Shown piece by piece: positions 17,150 through 27,068 of a stretch of 64,000 bases of DNA. The notes beneath the pieces are model-generated. The model did no database searches, had not been told where the DNA came from, and was given only the letters and a program-made list of their open reading frames with translations. Each line of letters begins with the position of its first letter. Position 1 is the stretch's first letter. Source of the stretch: Jeotgalibacillus proteolyticus (GTDB taxonomy: Bacteria > Bacillota > Bacilli > Bacillales > Jeotgalibacillaceae); NCBI RefSeq assembly GCF_002926065.1, contig NZ_PREZ01000001.1, positions 1-64,000 on the forward strand, in the 5' to 3' direction. A program made the position numbers and the translations under genes.

Positions 17150-17392
17150 ACATCAACGATTGGGAAGAGTAGAGCTAAAATACGCTGACACAGAGAGCCT
17201 GCGGACGGTGCGAGCAGGAGAGCGTTTAGCTTGAATGGGCCCATGAGAGTTGCTTTGAAATAAAGTAGAAGCAGACGATTCATCCCCGTTACAGGATCCT
17301 AAGGTGAGAGTCTGATTCAGGCTCTAACGTGAGGTGGTACCGCGGGTTGATCCCGTCCTCCGTGCAGATTAATTCTGCACGGAGTTTTTTTA
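17150..17392 (+). promoter_or_regulatory. T-box leader 2 (tRNA-Trp), second of a tandem pair
   Basis: A second complete T-box RNA: specifier TGG at 17236-17238 in TTGAATGGGC, T-box core GTGAGGTGGTACCGCGGG at 17329-17346, antiterminator partner ATCCCGTCCT, and a strong terminator CTCCGTGCAG/CTGCACGGAG with a run of seven T's (17358-17391). It sits 30 bases before trpE, so two antitermination decisions in series control the operon. Confidence 0.93.
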
Positions 17393-17420
17393 TTACAGTC
17401 ATGTTAAAGAGGTGTTTAAG

Positions 17421-18824
17421 TTGAGAAAAGAAGAGATGAGAAGAGCGAGAAAAGCAGTAATAAACGGAGATTCCCTAACCCCTATTTCAATCTTTCAAAG
17501 CTTGAAGGGTGAGAAAAAATGCTTGCTCGAAAGCTCCTTAAAGCATAAGGAGTCCGGAAGATATTCATTTATCGCAGCAAGTCCCTATGCAGAGCTTATC
17601 GGAGAAGGGAATAAAACCACATTTTCTAATTATGTAAAAAAGACCTCCTTCACAAAAGAGGATAAGCCGCTTAAAGTGCTGGAGAAGCTTTTAAAGTCTC
17701 AGGAGATTACTCCTCCAGAAGGCCACCCATTTGCAGGAGGGGCCATCGGCTATATCGGCTATGATGCGATCAGGCTATATGAAGATATCGGCGCGATTCC
17801 AAAGGATGAGCTTGAGATGCCGGATGTTCACCTTATGTTTTACGATACGATTGTCATGTACGATCATAAGCGTTATGAGGTAACGATTACGGTTTTAAAT
17901 CCTGAGGGTCATTATTCAGACGAAGAGCTTGACGTGAAACTTGAGAAGGTGCTCTCACAATTAACTGATTACGGAAGCATCAAAGCAGATCTTGATCAGC
18001 TTTCTATTTTAGAGTACACATCGAATATTGAACATGAGGATTTTCTTGAAGCCGTGAAAATAGCTAAATCTCATATTAAAAGAGGAGATATTTTTCAAAT
18101 CGTTTTATCTCAAAGACTGAGCGCTCCTTTTACTGGCTCGCCTTTTTCCTTTTACCGCAAGCTAAGGCAGGATAATCCTTCTCCTTATATGTTTTTCATT
18201 CAGTTTGACGGTTATACGGTGCTTGGGGCTTCACCAGAGAGCCTTATAAAAGTGGAGGGAAGAGATGTAACCACTAACCCGATTGCCGGGACAAGAAAAA
18301 GAGGGGCAACCGAGGAAGAAGATCAACTGCTTGAAGAAGAGCTTTTAAAGGACGAGAAGGAGCTTGCTGAGCACCGGATGCTTGTGGACCTTGGCAGGAA
18401 CGATCTTGGCAAGGTGTGTGAAATTGGTACTGTTGAATTGACAAAATATATGACAGTGGAGAAGTATCAGCATGTGATGCATATTGTATCGGAGGTTAAA
18501 GGGAAGCTTGCAGGAGAAATGAGCGGACTTGAAGCACTGGTATCAACATTGCCTGCCGGTACCGTATCAGGAGCGCCGAAAATCAGAGCTATGCAGCTGT
18601 TAAACGAGCTTGAAACAGTGAAACGCGGGGTGTACTCAGGCGCTGTCGGTTATGTAGGATTTGACGGCAATCTCGATTTTGCCCTGGCGATCCGGACGAT
18701 GGTAATTAAAGACCAAACCGCACATGTCCAGGCAGGAGCAGGGGTTGTTTATGATTCTGTTCCAGAGCTTGAGTTTCAGGAAACATTAAATAAAGCCCGG
18801 TCTCTTCTGGAGGTGAAATCATGA
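17421..18824 (+). CDS. trpE: anthranilate synthase component I
   Basis: First committed step of tryptophan synthesis: chorismate plus ammonia or glutamine to anthranilate. The N-terminal regulatory part shows the LLESS motif linked to tryptophan feedback binding. The C-terminal chorismate-binding domain (about residues 200-460) has the NPSPYMFF, GTRKRG, DLGRNDLG and GAPKIRAM signatures. I prefer the TTG at 17421, with AAGAGGTG upstream; the GTG at 17412 lies inside that site. It overlaps trpG by 4 bases. Confidence 0.95.
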   Translation: MRKEEMRRARKAVINGDSLTPISIFQSLKGEKKCLLESSLKHKESGRYSFIAASPYAELIGEGNKTTFSNYVKKTSFTKEDKPLKVLEKLLKSQEITPPEGHPFAGGAIGYIGYDAIRLYEDIGAIPKDELEMPDVHLMFYDTIVMYDHKRYEVTITVLNPEGHYSDEELDVKLEKVLSQLTDYGSIKADLDQLSILEYTSNIEHEDFLEAVKIAKSHIKRGDIFQIVLSQRLSAPFTGSPFSFYRKLRQDNPSPYMFFIQFDGYTVLGASPESLIKVEGRDVTTNPIAGTRKRGATEEEDQLLEEELLKDEKELAEHRMLVDLGRNDLGKVCEIGTVELTKYMTVEKYQHVMHIVSEVKGKLAGEMSGLEALVSTLPAGTVSGAPKIRAMQLLNELETVKRGVYSGAVGYVGFDGNLDFALAIRTMVIKDQTAHVQAGAGVVYDSVPELEFQETLNKARSLLEVKS

Positions 18825-19390
18825 TTTTGTTAATCGATAATTATGATTCCTTCACGTACAATCTGTATCAGTACTTAGGAGAAGTTGATGAGGTAAAGGT
18901 CGTTCGAAACGATGAAATAACACTCGGACAGATTAAAGAATGCAATCCTTCACTGATCGTGATTTCACCGGGTCCAGGACACCCGGCTGAAGCTGGAATA
19001 TGTGTTGAGATGATCCAAAAGCTTGGAGCTGAAATTCCGATACTCGGCATTTGTCTCGGTCATCAGGCAATTGGCTATGCATTCGGTGCTGAGATTGATA
19101 TCGCTGACAACATCATGCATGGGAAGGTTTCACTTATTGAGCACGAAGCGCCGGATCTGTTTGGCAGCTCATTACCAATTGAAGTAATGCGGTATCACTC
19201 ATTGATTGTTAATCGCTCAACACTTCCGAATGAGCTTAAAGAAATTGCAACTTCCCTTGATGATCAGGAAATAATGGCCTTGAAGCATCAATCATTTAAG
19301 GTACTCGGTCTTCAGTTTCACCCTGAATCAGTCGGCACTAACAGAGGAAAAGAATTAATCAGACAGTCAGTGCATTATCTAGCAGAGTAA
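18821..19390 (+). CDS. trpG: anthranilate synthase glutamine amidotransferase component
   Basis: A class I amidotransferase that hydrolyses glutamine to feed ammonia to TrpE. The catalytic triad is C78 (GICLGHQ), H167 and E169 (FHPES). The start overlaps the trpE stop (ATGA). B. subtilis has no trpG inside its trp operon and shares one subunit with folate synthesis. The placement here between trpE and trpD is the arrangement of other Bacillota, and suggests a dedicated subunit, though dual use is not excluded. Confidence 0.94.
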   Translation: MILLIDNYDSFTYNLYQYLGEVDEVKVVRNDEITLGQIKECNPSLIVISPGPGHPAEAGICVEMIQKLGAEIPILGICLGHQAIGYAFGAEIDIADNIMHGKVSLIEHEAPDLFGSSLPIEVMRYHSLIVNRSTLPNELKEIATSLDDQEIMALKHQSFKVLGLQFHPESVGTNRGKELIRQSVHYLAE

Positions 19391-19428
19391 AGCGTAAGCA
19401 GCAGAGAAGAGATAGGAGAGTGGAGAAG

Positions 19429-20448
19429 ATGAAAAAGATCTTACAGAAAGTACAGTCTGGTGTTCACCTCACGGAAAGCGAAATGATGACAGCCAGTGAA
19501 GCACTGTTTAATGAAGAAACTGATAACGGATTAATTAAAGAATTTTTACTTGCATTAAAAGAAAAAGGTGAAACGGCTGACGAAATTGTGGGCTTAGTAA
19601 AAGTAATCCGAAAGCATGCCCTTCAAATTGATGCTCCCTTTGAAAACATTATGGATAACTGCGGCACTGGCGGAGATGGGTCGCAAAGCTTTAACATCAG
19701 CACGTGCTCAGCTTTTGTCATTGCAGGAGCAGGCGTACCGATTGCAAAGCACGGCAACCGCAGCATTTCAAGCAAAACAGGGAGCGCTGATGTGCTTGAA
19801 CATCTTGGGGTACGGCTTAATTTTTCACAGTCAGAAGTTAGTGACCTGTTAGCTAAAAACAAGATTGCCTTTTTATTTGCCCCTCACGTTCACCCGGGAA
19901 TTAAAAAAGTAATGACAGCAAGAAAAGAGCTTGGGGTACCGACTATTTTTAACTTAATTGGCCCTTTAACCAACCCGGTTGACCTGGATACACAGATTGT
20001 CGGCATTTATAGAAGAGAAATGCTTTCTACAATGGCAGAAGCCCTTGTGCGTCTTGGCCGAAAGCGGGGAATTGTTTTAAGCGGTGCTGGCCATATGGAC
20101 GAAGCTTCTCTTGAAGGTGAAAATTATCTTGCTGTGATTGATAACGGCCAAATTAACGAAATTACGCTCAAGCCGGAAGAAGTGGGACTCGCACCTGTTT
20201 CAAATGAAAAGATTAAAGGCGGAGATTCAATACAAAATGCACGTATTCTTCAGTCTGTTTTAACCGGAGAAAAATCAGTTTACCGGGATACGGTTTTATT
20301 AAATGCCGGTCTCGCTCTATACGCTCACGGGACTGCTTCCTCTATGAAGGAAGGTATTGAATTGGCAGCAAAGAGTATTGACTCCGGTTCTGCCCTTGAG
20401 CGATTAAATCAGCTGATCAGTTTCAGCAAGCAAAAGGAGTTAGCCTGA
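19429..20448 (+). CDS. trpD: anthranilate phosphoribosyltransferase
   Basis: Transfers phosphoribose from PRPP to anthranilate. The PRPP-binding CGTGGDGSQSFNIST segment, KHGNRSISSKTGSADVLE and the late GAGHMDE motif are present. The ATG at 19429 is chosen over the GTG at 19420, which abuts AGGAGAG. Its stop overlaps the trpC start (TGATG). The 339-aa length is normal. Confidence 0.95.
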   Translation: MKKILQKVQSGVHLTESEMMTASEALFNEETDNGLIKEFLLALKEKGETADEIVGLVKVIRKHALQIDAPFENIMDNCGTGGDGSQSFNISTCSAFVIAGAGVPIAKHGNRSISSKTGSADVLEHLGVRLNFSQSEVSDLLAKNKIAFLFAPHVHPGIKKVMTARKELGVPTIFNLIGPLTNPVDLDTQIVGIYRREMLSTMAEALVRLGRKRGIVLSGAGHMDEASLEGENYLAVIDNGQINEITLKPEEVGLAPVSNEKIKGGDSIQNARILQSVLTGEKSVYRDTVLLNAGLALYAHGTASSMKEGIELAAKSIDSGSALERLNQLISFSKQKELA

Positions 20449-21248
20449 TGACTGAAACTATTTTAGATAAAATACTGAAGCAAAAAGCTCTTGAGGTTGA
20501 AGATATCAAGAGAGACCCATCTCTTCTTTTAACAAAAGAAGGAGAGAAGACAGAAAAAGTCACCCTGAAGGATTCACTCGATCTCAGAACGCGTTTAGGT
20601 GTGATTGCCGAGATAAAACGCGCATCACCATCTAAAGGGATCATTAACGAAGGCATCGACCCTGTGAAACAGGCAAGGCTTTATGAATCAAACGGAGCAT
20701 CTGCTATCTCTGTTTTGACGGATGAACAGTTTTTTAAAGGGTCGATGGAGGATTTGACAAATGTAGCTAATGCGGTTTCCGTACCGGTTTTGTGCAAGGA
20801 TTTTATTATTGATGGAATCCAGATCGAAAGAGCCCAAAAAGCGGGAGCTTCCATCATCCTATTAATTGTAGCAGCTCTTGAGCAGGAAGCACTGACAGCT
20901 TTATTTAACAAGGCAAAAGAGCTTGGTCTTGAAGTGCTTGTTGAGGTTCATGATGAAGATGAGCTAACTAGAGCCCTTAATTTAGGGGCTGAGCTGATCG
21001 GTGTGAATAACCGGAACTTAAAAACATTTGAGGTGGACCTCGAAATAAGTAAAAGGCTTGCAGCTCAAATGCCGTTAAATGAGATCCATTTTATTAGCGA
21101 GAGTGGTATTTTAACCGAAAAAGAAGCAAAGATTGCCAGTGATTCTGGGGCAAGCGGAGTGCTTGTCGGAGAGGTTCTAATGAAATCAGACGATGCAGGC
21201 GGCCTTTTGCACTCTCTTCAGGTGCCTTTACAGGGGGAGAGGTCATGA
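20448..21248 (+). CDS. trpC: indole-3-glycerol phosphate synthase
   Basis: Closes the indole ring by decarboxylation of CdRP. The TIM-barrel signatures EIKRASPSKG (catalytic Lys), SVLTDEQFFKGS, LCKDFIID, IGVNNRNLKTF and SESGI are seen. The 266-aa enzyme is a free-standing TrpC, not fused to TrpF. It overlaps both neighbours by 1 and 4 bases, so translation is coupled. Confidence 0.96.
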   Translation: MTETILDKILKQKALEVEDIKRDPSLLLTKEGEKTEKVTLKDSLDLRTRLGVIAEIKRASPSKGIINEGIDPVKQARLYESNGASAISVLTDEQFFKGSMEDLTNVANAVSVPVLCKDFIIDGIQIERAQKAGASIILLIVAALEQEALTALFNKAKELGLEVLVEVHDEDELTRALNLGAELIGVNNRNLKTFEVDLEISKRLAAQMPLNEIHFISESGILTEKEAKIASDSGASGVLVGEVLMKSDDAGGLLHSLQVPLQGERS

Positions 21249-21844
21249 AAGTGAAAATTTGCGGACTTCAGGAGCCTGAGCATGTAAAAGCGGCCGTTTT
21301 AGCAGGCGCCGACTACGTAGGGTTTGTATTTGCGCCGAGTAAACGCAGAATCACTTTTGAACAGGCAGAAAAATTGGCCCTTCTTGTACCTGGAGATGTA
21401 AAACGGGTAGGTGTGTTTGTGAATCCCAGTCAGGAAGAAATCGACCTTGCCGTTAAAGCGGGCAGACTTGATATTATCCAGCTGCACGGGGAGGAGACGC
21501 CGGAATTTTGTCTGAAGCAGAAAAAACCGGTCATGAAAGCTTTCAGTATCAAAACACGTGAAGATATAGAAAAAACGGCTTTTTATCCTGTTTCTTATCA
21601 TTTAGTCGATGCGCCGGCCACTGAATATAAAGGCGGCGGTGGCAAGGTATTTGATTGGGAGCTTTTACAAGATACCCACCAGTCCTCACCCTTATTTCTT
21701 GCAGGCGGACTGAATGCAGATAATGTAGTCCAAGCCGTTTCAACAATTCAGCCTTATGCTGTAGATGTTTCAAGCGGGGTTGAAACGGACGGTATTAAGG
21801 ATATTGATAAAATAAATGCTTTCATACAAGCAGCGAAAGCTTAG
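21245..21844 (+). CDS. trpF: phosphoribosylanthranilate isomerase
   Basis: Amadori rearrangement of PRA to CdRP. The N-terminal VKICGL motif contains the catalytic Cys, and QLHGEET, the LVDAP region and a DVSSGVET phosphate-binding motif near the C-terminus are seen. The 199-aa length is typical. It overlaps trpC by 4 bases and is 13 bases ahead of trpB. Confidence 0.95.
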   Translation: MKVKICGLQEPEHVKAAVLAGADYVGFVFAPSKRRITFEQAEKLALLVPGDVKRVGVFVNPSQEEIDLAVKAGRLDIIQLHGEETPEFCLKQKKPVMKAFSIKTREDIEKTAFYPVSYHLVDAPATEYKGGGGKVFDWELLQDTHQSSPLFLAGGLNADNVVQAVSTIQPYAVDVSSGVETDGIKDIDKINAFIQAAKA

Positions 21845-21857
21845 GAGTGGACGACTA

Positions 21858-23063
21858 ATGACAACTTATACTCAACCTGATCAAAATGGACAATTCGGTC
21901 AATTTGGCGGCCGTTTTGTTCCGGAAACATTAATGCAGGCAGTGCTTGAGCTGCAGGAGGCCTATGACGAAGCTCAAAAGGACCCAGCCTTTCATGAGCT
22001 TTTAGAGGGCTATCTGAAAGATTATATAGGAAGAGAAAATCCGCTGTACTTTGCTGAGAATTTAACGAGGCACCTTGGTGGGGCAAAAATTTATCTTAAA
22101 CGTGAGGATCTTAATCATACAGGAGCTCATAAGATCAATAATACGATTGGCCAGGCTCTTCTTGCAGTCAGAATGGGCAAGAAAAAAATCGTCGCCGAAA
22201 CAGGTGCGGGTCAGCACGGTGTCGCAACAGCAACTGTCTGCGCGCTGTTGAATCTTGAATGTGTCATCTTTATGGGACAAGAGGATATCAGAAGGCAGGA
22301 GCTAAATGTTTTCAGAATGGAGCTTCTCGGCGCTAAGGTCATCAGTGTTTCTCATGGCAGCGGAACGCTAAAGGATGCGGTAAATGAAGCGATGCGCTAC
22401 TGGGTCAGCAATGTAGAGGATACGCATTATATTATCGGTTCAGTATTAGGCCCTCATCCGTTTCCGAAAATGGTTCGGGATTTTCAAAGCGTCATAGGGA
22501 AAGAGACAAAGCAGCAGATTCTGGATAAAGAAAACCGTCTGCCAGACAAGATCGTTGCCTGCATCGGCGGTGGAAGCAATGCGATGGGCATGTTTTATCC
22601 TTTTATAGAAGACGAAGGCGTTGAGTTAATCGGAGTTGAAGCTGCGGGATCAGGAATTCAAACAGGAAAGCATGCTGCCACGTTAACAGCAGGTGATGTA
22701 GGGATTTTGCACGGTTCGTTGATGTACCTGCTTCAAAATGATGACGGACAAATCCAGGAAGCACATTCCATCTCGGCCGGCCTTGATTATCCGGGTGTTG
22801 GTCCTGAGCACAGTTTTCTGCATGAAACAAAAAGAGTACAATATACCTCTGTAACAGACGGGGAAGCGCTCGATGCACTTGAGCTGCTGTCAAGAAAAGA
22901 AGGCATTATTCCTGCTCTTGAATCTGCACATGCTATTCACCATGCAGTGGAGATTGCAAAAGGTGCATCTTCGGACCAGATTATTGTAGTCTGTTTGTCC
23001 GGCAGAGGAGACAAAGATGTTGTGACTGTAAAAAGTGCACTGGAGGAACGTGACAATGGGTAA
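21858..23063 (+). CDS. trpB: tryptophan synthase beta chain
   Basis: PLP enzyme that joins indole and serine. The PLP lysine is K92 in GAHKINN, with KREDLNHTG before it, AETGAGQHG and the phosphate-binding GGGSNAMG loop. The ATG at 21858 has TAGGAGTGG upstream; the frame stays open into trpF but without a site. 401 aa is normal. The last 8 bases overlap trpA. Confidence 0.96.
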   Translation: MTTYTQPDQNGQFGQFGGRFVPETLMQAVLELQEAYDEAQKDPAFHELLEGYLKDYIGRENPLYFAENLTRHLGGAKIYLKREDLNHTGAHKINNTIGQALLAVRMGKKKIVAETGAGQHGVATATVCALLNLECVIFMGQEDIRRQELNVFRMELLGAKVISVSHGSGTLKDAVNEAMRYWVSNVEDTHYIIGSVLGPHPFPKMVRDFQSVIGKETKQQILDKENRLPDKIVACIGGGSNAMGMFYPFIEDEGVELIGVEAAGSGIQTGKHAATLTAGDVGILHGSLMYLLQNDDGQIQEAHSISAGLDYPGVGPEHSFLHETKRVQYTSVTDGEALDALELLSRKEGIIPALESAHAIHHAVEIAKGASSDQIIVVCLSGRGDKDVVTVKSALEERDNG

Positions 23064-23850
23064 ACAAACGATAAAGCAGGCAATTGAAAACACCGTAAAT
23101 GAAGGAAATAAAGCATTTGTGCCCTATATTATGGCTGGAGATCCCTCATTAGATGATCTGAAGAGCCAGCTGTTATTTCTTCAGGAAGCAGGTGCTACGG
23201 TTATTGAATTGGGTCTTCCTTTCTCAGATCCTGTTGCAGATGGACCGACGATACAGGATGCGGGAATTCGTGCGTTAGAAAATGGAACAACGGTTAAAAA
23301 GGTGCTGGCTGAGCTAAAGGCAATACGCTCAGAAATTCATGTGCCGATTGTCTTAATGACTTATATAAACCCGCTTTTTAAATACGGTTTAACCACATTT
23401 TTTACAGACAGCGAGGAAGCGGGAGTGGATGGAGTTATTATTCCGGATGTACCGCTTGAACAAAGATCCCTGATTGAAGAGCATATGAACCAGACAGATA
23501 TCGCCCTTATCCAGCTTGTGACGCTGACAAGCCCTGAGGAACGGGTTAAACGACTGGCTAAAGCATCAGAAGGATTTTTATATGCTGTTACCGTGACAGG
23601 CATTACAGGAGCCAGATCAGCTGTCAGCGAAAAGCTGGAAAGCTTCATTTACACATTGAAAAAACATAGCAGCGTCCCGGTTCTTGCAGGATTTGGAATC
23701 TCTACTCCCGATCAGGTAAAGGAAATTGCTTCTCTTGGAGATGGCGTGATCGTGGGAAGCAGAATTGTGGACCTGCTTCACCAAAAGAAAAAAGAAGAAA
23801 TTAAGGAGCTTATCCAGGCTGCGGTTGGGACTGAGAATACAGCCATATAA
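23056..23850 (+). CDS. trpA: tryptophan synthase alpha chain
   Basis: Cleaves indole-3-glycerol phosphate and channels indole to TrpB. Catalytic E51 (ELGLPFSDP) and D62 (ADGP) correspond to E49 and D60 of the E. coli enzyme, and a GFGIST phosphate loop occurs late. GGAGG at 23042-23046 fits the ATG at 23056, not the earlier codon at 23035. It is the last gene of the operon. Confidence 0.95.
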   Translation: MGKQTIKQAIENTVNEGNKAFVPYIMAGDPSLDDLKSQLLFLQEAGATVIELGLPFSDPVADGPTIQDAGIRALENGTTVKKVLAELKAIRSEIHVPIVLMTYINPLFKYGLTTFFTDSEEAGVDGVIIPDVPLEQRSLIEEHMNQTDIALIQLVTLTSPEERVKRLAKASEGFLYAVTVTGITGARSAVSEKLESFIYTLKKHSSVPVLAGFGISTPDQVKEIASLGDGVIVGSRIVDLLHQKKKEEIKELIQAAVGTENTAI

Positions 23851-23865
23851 AATATATTCACGAAT

Positions 23866-23896
23866 GAAGCTGACTTTTAATAAAGTCAGCTTTCTC
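23866..23896 (+). terminator. trp operon terminator
   Basis: GAAGCTGACTTT pairs with AAAGTCAGCTTTC, followed by TCTAT, 16 bases after the trpA stop. Confidence 0.85.
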
Positions 23897-23980
23897 TATA
23901 TTCTGTTAGATTTATTTAGTTTAGTTGTTAAAAAAAAGAGAATATAGTTAAGGATGATAAGTAAAAAAGGAGGAAGCCCC

Positions 23981-24265
23981 ATGACATTATCAGTTAAACA
24001 AATCAGTGACCGCTTATCAACTTTAGAAAATTGGGAAATAAATGAGGATGGGGCGATTCAAAAAAGGTATCCTTTTGACCAGTATCTTTCAGGGGTCGAG
24101 TTTTCTTCTGCGATTGCAAATGAAGCACAGCGCAGAACTCATTATCCGGTTATCCTTATTAATGCTGATTCTGTTATGATAAAAATTAAAGCAGATGATA
24201 CAAAAGGGCTTACTGAAGCAGACTTTGCTCTAGCTCATGCTGCTGAACGCATTTATTACTCTTAA
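23981..24265 (+). CDS. pterin-4a-carbinolamine dehydratase-like protein
   Basis: A 94-aa protein with the overall pattern of the PCD/DCoH family: W-x-I near residue 21, a Y-x-F region, an HYP motif in place of HHP, and a KGLTEADFALA segment at the C-terminal helix. Only one of the usual catalytic histidines seems kept (H-Y-P, and DDT where family members have T-H), so dehydratase activity is uncertain. AAAGGAGGA precedes the ATG at 23981. No phenylalanine hydroxylase gene is adjacent. Confidence 0.7.
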   Translation: MTLSVKQISDRLSTLENWEINEDGAIQKRYPFDQYLSGVEFSSAIANEAQRRTHYPVILINADSVMIKIKADDTKGLTEADFALAHAAERIYYS

Positions 24266-24289
24266 GTCTCTAAGTAAGGAGTACCGGGT

Positions 24290-24973
24290 ATGGAAAAAAA
24301 AGTTTTAGTTGTAGAAGATGAAAAGAATCTGGCAAGATTTATTGAGCTTGAGCTTTTGCACGAGGGATATTCTGTGAAGGTTGCTGGGGATGGACGAGAG
24401 GGTCTTACAATCGCTCTGGAGGAGACATTTGACATTGTTTTACTTGATCTTATGCTCCCTTCTTTAAATGGCATGGAAGTATGCAGAAGAATCCGTCAAA
24501 CTAAAAGTACTCCGGTGATTATGATCACTGCAAAGGATGGAGTCATGGACCGGGTGTCAGGGCTTGACAGCGGGGCAGATGACTATATTGTTAAGCCCTT
24601 TGCCATAGAGGAGCTGCTGGCAAGAATGCGCGCATTAACCCGCCGGACAGGTGATGCCGTTCAGTCTGTTCAAGCATCTGTACTGGAGCATAAGGATCTG
24701 ATAATAAACACAGATTCCTACAGAGTCGAAAAAGCAGGAAGCGAAATTTCACTCACAAAAAAAGAATTTGACCTTCTTCGGATGCTTGTAGAAAATGAAA
24801 ACGTGGTACTAACGAGAGACAGAATTCTTGAACGTGTTTGGGGCTACGATTCAGAAGTGGAGACGAATGTCGTAGATGTGTATATCCGTCACCTTCGTCA
24901 TAAGATTGATATACCTGGAGAGCAAAGCTTAATTGAGACTGTGCGCGGTGCAGGCTATGTGATGAGGATATGA
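24290..24973 (+). CDS. arlR: OmpR-family response regulator, ArlR/YkoG-like
   Basis: Receiver domain with phospho-acceptor D53 (LLDLMLP), acidic pocket E9-D10-E11 and KPF switch lysine. The winged-helix DNA-binding domain spans about residues 130-227 with TKKEFDLL and RGAGYVM motifs. The ATG at 24290 follows GTAAGGAG. It overlaps the histidine kinase by 4 bases. In staphylococci ArlRS controls autolysis, adhesion and virulence; in Bacillus the YkoGH role is poorly known. The symbol is given by best resemblance. Confidence 0.85.
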   Translation: MEKKVLVVEDEKNLARFIELELLHEGYSVKVAGDGREGLTIALEETFDIVLLDLMLPSLNGMEVCRRIRQTKSTPVIMITAKDGVMDRVSGLDSGADDYIVKPFAIEELLARMRALTRRTGDAVQSVQASVLEHKDLIINTDSYRVEKAGSEISLTKKEFDLLRMLVENENVVLTRDRILERVWGYDSEVETNVVDVYIRHLRHKIDIPGEQSLIETVRGAGYVMRI

Positions 24974-26388
24974 AAAAACTCGAGGATTTCTGGAATCGTT
25001 TATCTTTGAGGTGGAAGTGGACAATTTCCGGGGGAGCTACAATTTTTCTAACCTTCATTCTCTTTAGCGTAATCCTTATTATCGCGATGAGCCAGTGGAT
25101 GATTCAGGAGGAGGAAGCTTCTGTTGAGGGGATATTAAACGACTTATCCGCGTTTTATGAAAGCAGGGGGCCGGGTATTACACTCGAGGATGTGTATGAA
25201 AGCCGGGATCTTCTTGAGCAGGTTTATGAAAAAGGTCAGACAATCCGGCTATATAATCGTGATGGTTTCGAGCTTTTTACCATTCAAAACGAAACGGCTT
25301 CTCTTTCCATTCCATTTGCTCCTGTTACTGGAAGGGAAATTGAACGGAGCAGGGTGAATAATCACGAGGTCCTGATTGGAAGATCCCCAATTCGATCCCA
25401 GCAGTTTAATGGGTTTGTAGAGGTCATTCACCCGTTAACCAGGTACAATTCCATGCAGAACTATATGGTACTGCTATCCTTTATCCTTGGCCTTTTGGCG
25501 CTTGTTGTTAGCGGGATTGTCGCTTATCTTTTATCCGGACGATTTATTTCACCGGTCGTTGCATTGGGGCATGCGATGCGTAAAACGCAGAAAGAAGGAT
25601 TTCAAAAGCAGCTGGATGTACCGGTAGTACAGGATGAGGTTGGGGGACTTGTTGAAATTTTTAATGAGATGATGAAAGAATTGGAATCCGCTTTTGTAAA
25701 ACAAAGACAATTTGTAGAAGATGCTTCTCATGAGCTAAGAACGCCCATCCAGATTATTGAAGGACATTTATCATTAATAAACCGCTGGGGGAAGGATGAT
25801 CCCTCCGTTTTAGAAGAATCTCTTGGTATTTCCATTCAGGAAATTGACCGGATCAAACGGCTTGTCAATGAGCTTCTTATTTTGTCAAAGACAGACCGTG
25901 AAGTAGGCATTTATCCGGAAGCTTTCGCAAAGCCGCATTCAGTGCTTGAGTCTGCTCTTATCCGAATACAGGAAATTTATCCGGCTAGAGAGCTGATTCG
26001 AAATTTTTCTCCTGATGAGACAGTGGTCAAAATAGATTCACTTCATCTTGAGCAGATTTTAATTATTCTCGTGGAAAATGCGCTGAAGTACTCTCCGGAT
26101 TCAGAGCCGGTTACTATTGAAACCCTGCTTAACGGTCCAGTATTTGAAATTGCTGTAAAAGACAGAGGAGCGGGAATACCTAAAGAACATATACCAAACA
26201 TTTTTGACCGGTTTTACAGAGTGGATAAAGCACGCAGCAGAGAACATGGAGGCAATGGACTGGGGCTTTCGATCGCCAAAAAGCTCTTGGATCTGTACAA
26301 AGCTGAAATTACAGTTGAAAGCACGCCACAAAAAGGAACCACCATGACAATTAAACTGCCTGTGGTTCCTAATCAATTGAATCAATAG
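24970..26388 (+). CDS. arlS: sensor histidine kinase, ArlS/YkoH-like
   Basis: Two membrane segments (about residues 18-42 and 160-185) bracket an extracellular domain of about 115 residues. A HAMP domain follows, then a DHp domain with phospho-acceptor H254 ([10 protein letters not shown]) and a catalytic ATPase domain with N-, G1- and G2-type boxes ([21 protein letters not shown]). The [12 protein letters not shown] and RWGK stretch after the histidine matches ArlS closely. Its 3' end overlaps the convergent Hsp20-like gene by 20 bases. Confidence 0.88.
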   Translation: MKKLEDFWNRLSLRWKWTISGGATIFLTFILFSVILIIAMSQWMIQEEEASVEGILNDLSAFYESRGPGITLEDVYESRDLLEQVYEKGQTIRLYNRDGFELFTIQNETASLSIPFAPVTGREIERSRVNNHEVLIGRSPIRSQQFNGFVEVIHPLTRYNSMQNYMVLLSFILGLLALVVSGIVAYLLSGRFISPVVALGHAMRKTQKEGFQKQLDVPVVQDEVGGLVEIFNEMMKELESAFVKQRQFVEDASHELRTPIQIIEGHLSLINRWGKDDPSVLEESLGISIQEIDRIKRLVNELLILSKTDREVGIYPEAFAKPHSVLESALIRIQEIYPARELIRNFSPDETVVKIDSLHLEQILIILVENALKYSPDSEPVTIETLLNGPVFEIAVKDRGAGIPKEHIPNIFDRFYRVDKARSREHGGNGLGLSIAKKLLDLYKAEITVESTPQKGTTMTIKLPVVPNQLNQ

Positions 26389-26773
26389 GAAGCTCCATTT
26401 CAAATTGCTGCTGATTTTTTGAAAGGCGGATTTCCAGTACACCATCCTTTGCTTCTGCACTGGCCCCTTTTTTTGAAATAGGGGAAGGAAGCGGTATTTT
26501 TATCATTGGCTTATCGGGAATTTGAACAGCGGCTTGAGTTAAGCTGTGGTGCACCTTTATGGACTGGAGCGGATGATCATGAATGCGTATATGAATAAAT
26601 ATGTAATGGAATGTCTCAAATAAGACATATTCAGGTTCCGGAGAAGAGGGCTTTGAAGCAGGATCAAAGGGGATATTCTGGTTTTTGAAGGACTGGTCCA
26701 TATAATCCTTCAGCCACTCCTGCCAATCCTGCGGGGAGTTGGTCTTTGGGAAAAGTGATTGCCAAAAGTCCAT
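26369..26773 (-). CDS. Hsp20/alpha-crystallin-like protein
   Basis: A 134-aa protein whose second half shows an alpha-crystallin-like beta pattern: IPLPSPI where family members have LPxxV, then a KDGVLEIRLSK strand. The first part is hydrophilic and Pro-rich. The start is ATG 26773 with GGGGGTGAGG upstream. It converges on arlS with a 20-base overlap. It may be a spore-coat CotP-like or stress chaperone relative; the match is weak. Confidence 0.6.
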   Translation of the reverse strand: MDFWQSLFPKTNSPQDWQEWLKDYMDQSFKNQNIPFDPASKPSSPEPEYVLFETFHYIFIHIRIHDHPLQSIKVHHSLTQAAVQIPDKPMIKIPLPSPISKKGASAEAKDGVLEIRLSKNQQQFEMELPIDSID

Positions 26774-27068
26774 TTCCTCACCCCCTATTCTTTCATATAT
26801 GCTCAAACGGATTCTTATATGCTAAAAATAAGGCTTTAACCTTAGAAAGGGTAAGCTTTTAAGGCGCTGAATAATGAATAGAGATTCATATTTCGAGTCT
26901 ATCTCTAAAATTTCGAAAAAATAGCACGAAAGGCTTTAACTCGTTCCTTTACAGTGATAAAATGTGTCTGTAAGCGTTTTAGAAACAATTATTACTATTT
27001 TTACATAGCATTTTTACATCTCGCTGAATACGCAGGTAAAAATGTCCTACATGTTGGAGGTTTTCAAG
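26774..27068. other. intergenic region upstream of odhA
   Basis: About 295 bases holding the divergent starts of the Hsp20-like gene and odhA. It includes TGTAAGCGTTTTAG at 26969-26982, which resembles a CcpA cre box (TGWAANCGNTNWCA) except in the last two bases, and a TTTACA hexamer at about 26948. No open frame of note. Confidence 0.4.
26969..26982 (+). promoter_or_regulatory. possible imperfect cre site
   Basis: TGTAAGCGTTTTAG matches 12 of 14 positions of the CcpA operator pattern and lies near the presumed odhA promoter. Control of the TCA cycle by CcpA is known in Bacillus, but this site is degenerate and the call is tentative. Confidence 0.3.

Noticed and set aside
18821..19390. Naming this gene pabA
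   Set aside because: It is embedded between trpE and trpD with a 4-base overlap and no folate genes nearby, so trpG is the better name, though dual use cannot be excluded.
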